DNA of 9,866 nt from Chloroflexota bacterium (GTDB lineage: Bacteria; Chloroflexota; Dehalococcoidia; UBA2247; RBG-13-53-26). This document shows, one piece after another, positions 7,089 through 9,866 of the stretch. Position 1 is the first letter of the stretch. Every line of letters starts with the position of its first letter. A program made the position numbers and the translations under genes. A model generated the notes under the pieces. The model was not told the origin of the DNA, searched no databases, and was given only the letters and a program-made list of their open reading frames with translations. Location of the stretch: NCBI GenBank assembly GCA_003650185.1, contig QMOF01000068.1, positions 1 through 9,866 on the forward strand. The letters are read 5' to 3'.

Positions 7089-7187
7089 AGCTGTGGCCAG
7101 CTTTTCCGGCCCGGCTCCGCGGGTGGCGGGGGCTCGCGTTGGGTTGAGGGCGATGCTGAGGCTGCCCGGGGAACGTTGGGCTGGTGC

Positions 7188-7679
7188 TCAGGAGTCACCA
7201 TTGCTCCCCCTGCCTGCCAAACTCTCCAGCTCCTCCTTCATCCGCTGCCAGTGAGTGCCCCGCCAGTAGACCCTTTGGCATTCAGGGCACTGCATGTACT
7301 GGGTCTGAGTTCGGAAGACGTAGGGCGGTACCAGTCCCTTGACCTCTTCCTTTGTCCTCGGCAGTAGCACCCGGTTGCACTCCAGGCAGCGAGTGAACTG
7401 TTTGACACGGCAGTCGAGGCCCAACTCCCTCACCACCTGGCTGAGTTGCTCTTTAGGGTCGTCGCTTCGGGTGAGGATGACCCTTAGCTGCCCGTTGGTC
7501 ACCACGCGTCTTCTGGTGATCTGGGTGTCCCTGGTCACGAGCACCCTTTTCTGCTTCAAAGCGGTACGTACCAGGTCTGCATCATCTATGTTCTTGTAGA
7601 AGGTGGCGTCGTACCCCATCATCCGGAGCAGCCTGGCCAGCTTACCGGCGTTACTGTTGACAGCAAAGCTGACTTCCAT
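7188..7679 (-). CDS. Mut7-C RNase domain protein with C-terminal zinc ribbon
   Basis: This 163-residue protein of the Mut7-C family (named after the C-terminus of C. elegans MUT-7) has a PIN-like fold predicted to be an RNase. From the N-terminus it has GKLARLLRMMGYD at 12-24, an IDDADLV segment at 31-37, and RVLVTRD at 45-51, the family's acidic TRD motif. The C-terminal zinc ribbon is C98-x2-C101-N and C131-x2-C134, ending in a conserved VYWRGTHW-x-RM block. The first conserved aspartate of the family, expected at residue 8, is asparagine here (codon AAC at 7656-7658). GTG 7682 directly precedes the chosen ATG and could be the initiator. The gene starts about 15 nt after the MBL hydrolase stop, with a weak GAGAG leader overlapping that stop. 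Its substrate is unknown; linkage to a tRNA nucleotidyltransferase suggests RNA. Confidence 0.87.
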   Translation of the reverse strand: MEVSFAVNSNAGKLARLLRMMGYDATFYKNIDDADLVRTALKQKRVLVTRDTQITRRRVVTNGQLRVILTRSDDPKEQLSQVVRELGLDCRVKQFTRCLECNRVLLPRTKEEVKGLVPPYVFRTQTQYMQCPECQRVYWRGTHWQRMKEELESLAGRGSNGDS

Positions 7680-7693
7680 CACGCGTCACGCTC

Positions 7694-8461
7694 TCAGAGG
7701 TCTATGGTCAGTCCTTCGTAGCCGAGGCTGATGTCTGCACCCAGTTCTTCAGCAATGGTCGCCACCTCCCTCTCGACCTCACTCTGGTAGGACGGGTTCA
7801 TGTGCACCAGCACTGTGCGAGGTATGTAGCCGTTGAGCTTGCGCAGTTGCAGTAGCTCTGCTTTGAGCAGTCCAGGAGCGAGGTGCCCTGTTTTCCTGGC
7901 CCAGTCCTCGAGCCGCTGCGGCATGGTGATCTCGGTGACCAGCAGGTCAGGGTGAACGTGCTCCCAGCACACGTCCAGACCTGCACTGGTGTCGCCAGTG
8001 TAGAACACGCTCTTGCCTCCGGCGGAGGAGACCTGGAACCCTACAGTCGGCACGACGTGAGCTACCGGGATCGCCACAACGCTGTAGCTGGCCACGCTTA
8101 TAAGCTGGTAAGGCTTGATGATGGTGAACCTGATGGCTGGCCGGTGATCGGGCCACTTGAGGAAGTTGGGGTACATGCCGCCATCGAAGAGGTGGGTGGA
8201 AAGGACTTCAGACGTCGGCTGGATGCAGTAGATTTCGACTGACGTGTGATTGGCCAGGTTCATGGCGAGGGTGGGCAGGTCCCTTACGTGGTCATAGTGA
8301 TGGTGTGTCAGGAAGATGGCCTTGATCTGCCGCTGGGCCTCGAGAGGCAGGCTGGAGCAAAGGCTACCGGCGTCCAATGCCAGGACGCCGTCGATGAGCA
8401 GGCCCGGCAGCTTGGCACTGGCTATCTCTGTCATGTGGGCACCGAGAATACGAATCTGCAT
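7694..8461 (-). CDS. MBL-fold metallo-hydrolase, class II cyclic-nucleotide phosphodiesterase-like (COG5212 type)
   Basis: A 255-residue metallo-beta-lactamase-fold hydrolase. The metal motif LTHHHYDH at 51-58 supplies H53, H55, D57 and H58 (H-x-H-x-D-H). Further ligands or active-site residues are likely H135 in PVAHVVPTVGF, D157 in YTGDTSAG, H193 in KTGHLAP and H220 in VLVHMNPS. The order and wording of these blocks, with MYPNFLKWPD in the middle and the KTGHLAP-x-L motif, resemble class II 3',5'-cyclic-nucleotide phosphodiesterases. Related MBL enzymes such as RNase Z process tRNA 3' ends, so an RNA substrate is an alternative given the neighbours. The start is well supported: GGAG at 8469-8472 on this strand, 7 nt from the ATG. 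It lies 57 nt after corA and about 15 nt before the Mut7-C gene. Confidence 0.85.
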   Translation of the reverse strand: MQIRILGAHMTEIASAKLPGLLIDGVLALDAGSLCSSLPLEAQRQIKAIFLTHHHYDHVRDLPTLAMNLANHTSVEIYCIQPTSEVLSTHLFDGGMYPNFLKWPDHRPAIRFTIIKPYQLISVASYSVVAIPVAHVVPTVGFQVSSAGGKSVFYTGDTSAGLDVCWEHVHPDLLVTEITMPQRLEDWARKTGHLAPGLLKAELLQLRKLNGYIPRTVLVHMNPSYQSEVEREVATIAEELGADISLGYEGLTIDL

Positions 8462-8518
8462 CTTGACTCTCCAATGTCAAGGGGCGGATGGCGCACCCTG
8501 GACGTCTGGCGGGACGGG

Positions 8519-9475
8519 TCAAAGCCAGCGGCGTTGGCGGAAGAAAGCTACCATGGCACCGATGACCACTAGCATGAGCGCCAGTATCACGACGAAGGAA
8601 GTCAGGTTTCCCTCGTCCACCCCTCCCGGCAAAGGGACGTTCATTCCGTAGATGCTGGCCACCAGGGTGAGAGGCAGCACGACGGTCGATATCACGGTAA
8701 GAATGCGAATGACCTCATTGGTGCGATGGGAATACAGGGAGTCGTTGGTGTCTTTGAGACCTTCGACTATCTCCTTGCATTCATCCAGCACGTCCCAGAT
8801 CTTGTCGACATGGTCCACCAAGTCGCCCCAGAAGACCTCCATGTCTTCAGGCGTGAAATGCTGGGTCTTCTGTCCCAGGGTGGCTACTACCGCTCTCATC
8901 GGCCAGATGACGCGGCGGTAGGAGATGATATCGCGCCTGAGCACGGACAGCTCTATCACTGTGCCCCTGCCCCTGGTGTCAAATATGTCATGCTCCACCC
9001 TCTCCAGGTTCTCCATTATCTTGTCCGTTATGGGCAGACAGTAATCTATCAGCCTGTCCACGATGCGGTAGAGCAGGTAACCCGAGCTCTTCATATAGGT
9101 CTGACGCGTCTCCTCGTGAAGCTGGCAGTCCTTAAACAGTTTCACCAGGGGTTTGAGCACACCCTGGTGGACGGTGACGAGGTAATCGCTGCCGATGAAG
9201 ACTGATACCTGGCTGGGCACGGTCACCCTCATTTCCTTGCTGAACAGGGGAAAGTGGAGCACGATGAACAGGTAGTCCTCGTACTCGTCGATCTTGGGAC
9301 GCTGTCTTCGACTGAGGCAATCGTCAAGGTCCAGGGGATGAAAGTGATAGTTCTCAGCCAGGTACTCGGTCTCCCTGGTGGTAGGAGACTCAATATTCAC
9401 CCAGGTCAATCCTCCCCAGGTAATCTTGTTTACGCGGAGCTCGTGCTCTTCCGGGACTGGGACGGGCTTCGGCAT
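8519..9475 (-). CDS. corA: CorA family magnesium/divalent metal ion channel
   Basis: A 318-residue CorA protein, a homopentameric inner-membrane channel for Mg2+ (or Co2+/Ni2+). The N-terminal cytoplasmic alpha/beta domain (about 1-165) contains WVNIESPT and HPLDLDD; the long stalk helix follows at about 170-275. The signature YGMN is at 276-279, at the end of the first membrane span (about 255-276), with an acidic periplasmic loop VDEGN after it. The second span is about 292-311, ending in a short basic tail RQRRWL. The start chosen is ATG 9475, with GGGAG at 9483-9487 on this strand, 7 nt upstream. A longer frame from 9571 adds 32 residues unlike CorA and would run through the predicted promoter, so it was not used. 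It is the first gene of the minus-strand cluster. Confidence 0.95.
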   Translation of the reverse strand: MPKPVPVPEEHELRVNKITWGGLTWVNIESPTTRETEYLAENYHFHPLDLDDCLSRRQRPKIDEYEDYLFIVLHFPLFSKEMRVTVPSQVSVFIGSDYLVTVHQGVLKPLVKLFKDCQLHEETRQTYMKSSGYLLYRIVDRLIDYCLPITDKIMENLERVEHDIFDTRGRGTVIELSVLRRDIISYRRVIWPMRAVVATLGQKTQHFTPEDMEVFWGDLVDHVDKIWDVLDECKEIVEGLKDTNDSLYSHRTNEVIRILTVISTVVLPLTLVASIYGMNVPLPGGVDEGNLTSFVVILALMLVVIGAMVAFFRQRRWL

Positions 9476-9505
9476 TTCCTGGCTCCCTTGGGCTGTGCCG
9501 ACGTT

Positions 9506-9535
9506 CTTATACCACAACAGGCATTCGTAGGGCAA
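9506..9535 (-). promoter_or_regulatory. sigma70-like promoter for corA and downstream genes
   Basis: On the minus strand, TTGCCC (9535-9530, four of six matches to the -35 consensus) and TATAAG (9511-9506, five of six to the -10) are separated by 18 nt. Transcription would start near 9499 and give a short leader of about 24 nt to the corA ATG at 9475. The position fits and agrees with the shorter corA start. It could drive the whole cluster down to the zinc-finger gene. Confidence 0.5.
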
Positions 9536-9571
9536 GGTTGCCTGGGCACCAGCACCGGTAATCGGGCCCAA

Positions 9572-9620
9572 GGACGCGCTCTAGTTCAGGGATGCCCTCA
9601 GCCGTATCTGCGGCGCGTCC
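9572..9620. repeat. inverted repeat with nested hairpin
   Basis: GGACGCGC at 9572-9579 and GCGCGTCC at 9613-9620 are perfect 8-bp inverted arms around a 33-nt interior. The interior holds a second small hairpin, AGGG-ATG-CCCT at 9588-9598. It lies upstream of the corA promoter. It could fold as RNA or act as a paired protein-binding site. No T run follows, so it is not a classical terminator. Confidence 0.45.
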
Positions 9621-9648
9621 CACTGGGTTGCCTCGCTGACTGAGGTGA

Positions 9649-9661
9649 CACTGATTCAGTG
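9649..9661. repeat. 13-bp odd palindrome, operator-like
   Basis: CACTGA-T-TCAGTG is a perfect 6+1+6 palindrome in the spacer between two divergent genes, about 114 nt upstream of the corA -35. The size and symmetry suit a dimeric regulator half-site pair, but no regulator is known here. Confidence 0.35.
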
Positions 9662-9696
9662 ATCGCGGGCGCGGCATGTTCTGCCGGTTCGGAATG

Positions 9697-9727
9697 GTTG
9701 GCTTGCGTTGTCGCACATTTGGCCAAC
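9697..9727. repeat. compound inverted repeat
   Basis: Outer arms GTTGGC (9697-9702) and GCCAAC (9722-9727) enclose a perfect inner hairpin TGCG-TTGT-CGCA (9704-9715). Unpaired bases are a single T on one side and six bases on the other. It could form an RNA stem in a leader of either divergent transcript, or be a binding site. No conserved riboswitch or RNA family is recognised. Confidence 0.35.
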
Positions 9728-9832
9728 GGCGGGCGGGAGATTGGGTGAGCTCGTTCAGATACATGTGAGACAGTAGACAGGTAGAATAGGGGCCATTCTC
9801 CGGATGAGAAAGATCAATGGAGGTGGCTCCAT

Positions 9833-9866
9833 ATGCGGGTATTCGGTCTGCCCGGTGTAATAGGGC
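9833..9866 (+). CDS. start of an unidentified gene, truncated at window edge
   Basis: ATG at 9833 follows a strong leader GGAGGT at 9819-9824 with 8 nt spacing. The frame stays open to the window end, giving MRVFGLPGVIG. Eleven residues are too few to assign a family. The strong leader and the divergent arrangement with corA are the evidence that it is a real gene. Confidence 0.6.
   Translation, partial: MRVFGLPGVIG

Larger units (their letters stand above)
9476..9832. other. intergenic region between divergent corA and the partial gene at 9833
   Basis: This 357-nt stretch has no convincing gene. Frames through it lack a ribosome-binding leader and recognisable motifs. It holds the corA promoter, three inverted repeats (9572-9620, 9649-9661, 9697-9727) and the leader of the partial gene. 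A TAGAAT at 9782-9787 could be a -10 for the plus-strand gene, but no fitting -35 is seen. No T-run terminator or tRNA-like cloverleaf is visible. Confidence 0.6.

Noticed and set aside
9476..9571. 32-residue N-terminal extension of CorA from an ATG at 9571
   Set aside because: CorA homology begins after 9475, where a strong leader is present, and the predicted -10/-35 lies within the extension.
9572..9620. Inverted repeat as an intrinsic terminator
   Set aside because: The interior is 33 nt and no T run follows on either strand.
9507..9764. 85-codon minus-strand frame in the corA spacer
   Set aside because: No leader, no recognised motif, it runs over the corA promoter and inverted repeats. 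A degraded gene cannot be fully excluded.
1..9866. CRISPR arrays, insertion sequences, phage or toxin-antitoxin modules
   Set aside because: No regularly spaced direct repeats, no transposase or integrase motifs, and no compact toxin-antitoxin pair were found on reading both strands.

Overview
The window is ordinary bacterial chromosome, GC-rich (roughly 58-60% by eye), densely coded, with Shine-Dalgarno leaders and some GTG starts. It carries ten genes: nine complete or nearly complete, and one that only begins at the right edge. There are no rRNA or tRNA genes, transposases, phage genes or CRISPR arrays. The rsmA-ispE pair followed by VTT-family membrane proteins and a DnaQ-DinG type helicase, together with a COG5212-like metallo-hydrolase and a Mut7-C protein, would fit a Chloroflexota (Dehalococcoidia-like) genome. 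That placement is an impression from gene content, not a demonstrated assignment.

Layout. Positions 1-5705 are a plus-strand cluster: the 3' part of rsmA (16S rRNA dimethyladenosine transferase), ispE (MEP isoprenoid pathway kinase), two tandem paralogous VTT/DedA-like membrane proteins, and a long 3'-5' exonuclease/DinG helicase fusion. The genes overlap or lie within 10 nt of each other, so one polycistronic transcript is likely. A perfect extended -10 sequence inside ispE could add internal initiation before the membrane genes.

Positions 5600-9475 are a minus-strand cluster converging on the first. In transcription order it holds corA (Mg/divalent cation channel), an MBL-fold hydrolase of the cyclic-nucleotide phosphodiesterase-like class, a Mut7-C RNase-domain protein with a C-terminal zinc ribbon, a class II CCA-adding/poly(A) polymerase-type nucleotidyltransferase, and a 79-residue cysteine-rich protein resembling prokaryotic RING-type treble-clef zinc fingers. 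The last gene runs 106 nt antisense into the 3' end of the helicase gene. A sigma70-like promoter lies just upstream of corA and supports a 318-residue start.

Positions 9476-9832 form the only sizeable noncoding region. It lies between divergent corA and a new plus-strand gene starting at 9833, and it contains three inverted repeats.

Function. The left cluster mixes ribosome maturation, isoprenoid synthesis, membrane lipid/transport functions and DNA repair. The right cluster is mostly RNA end-processing (tRNA 3' end, a predicted RNase, possibly the MBL enzyme) behind a cation channel. I found no clear evidence of a wholly new system. The best leads are the RING-like small protein in the tRNA-processing cluster, the helicase that has both an intact exonuclease and the Fe-S cysteines, the Mut7-C protein lacking its usual first aspartate, and a G-quadruplex-like tract at the convergent gene ends.
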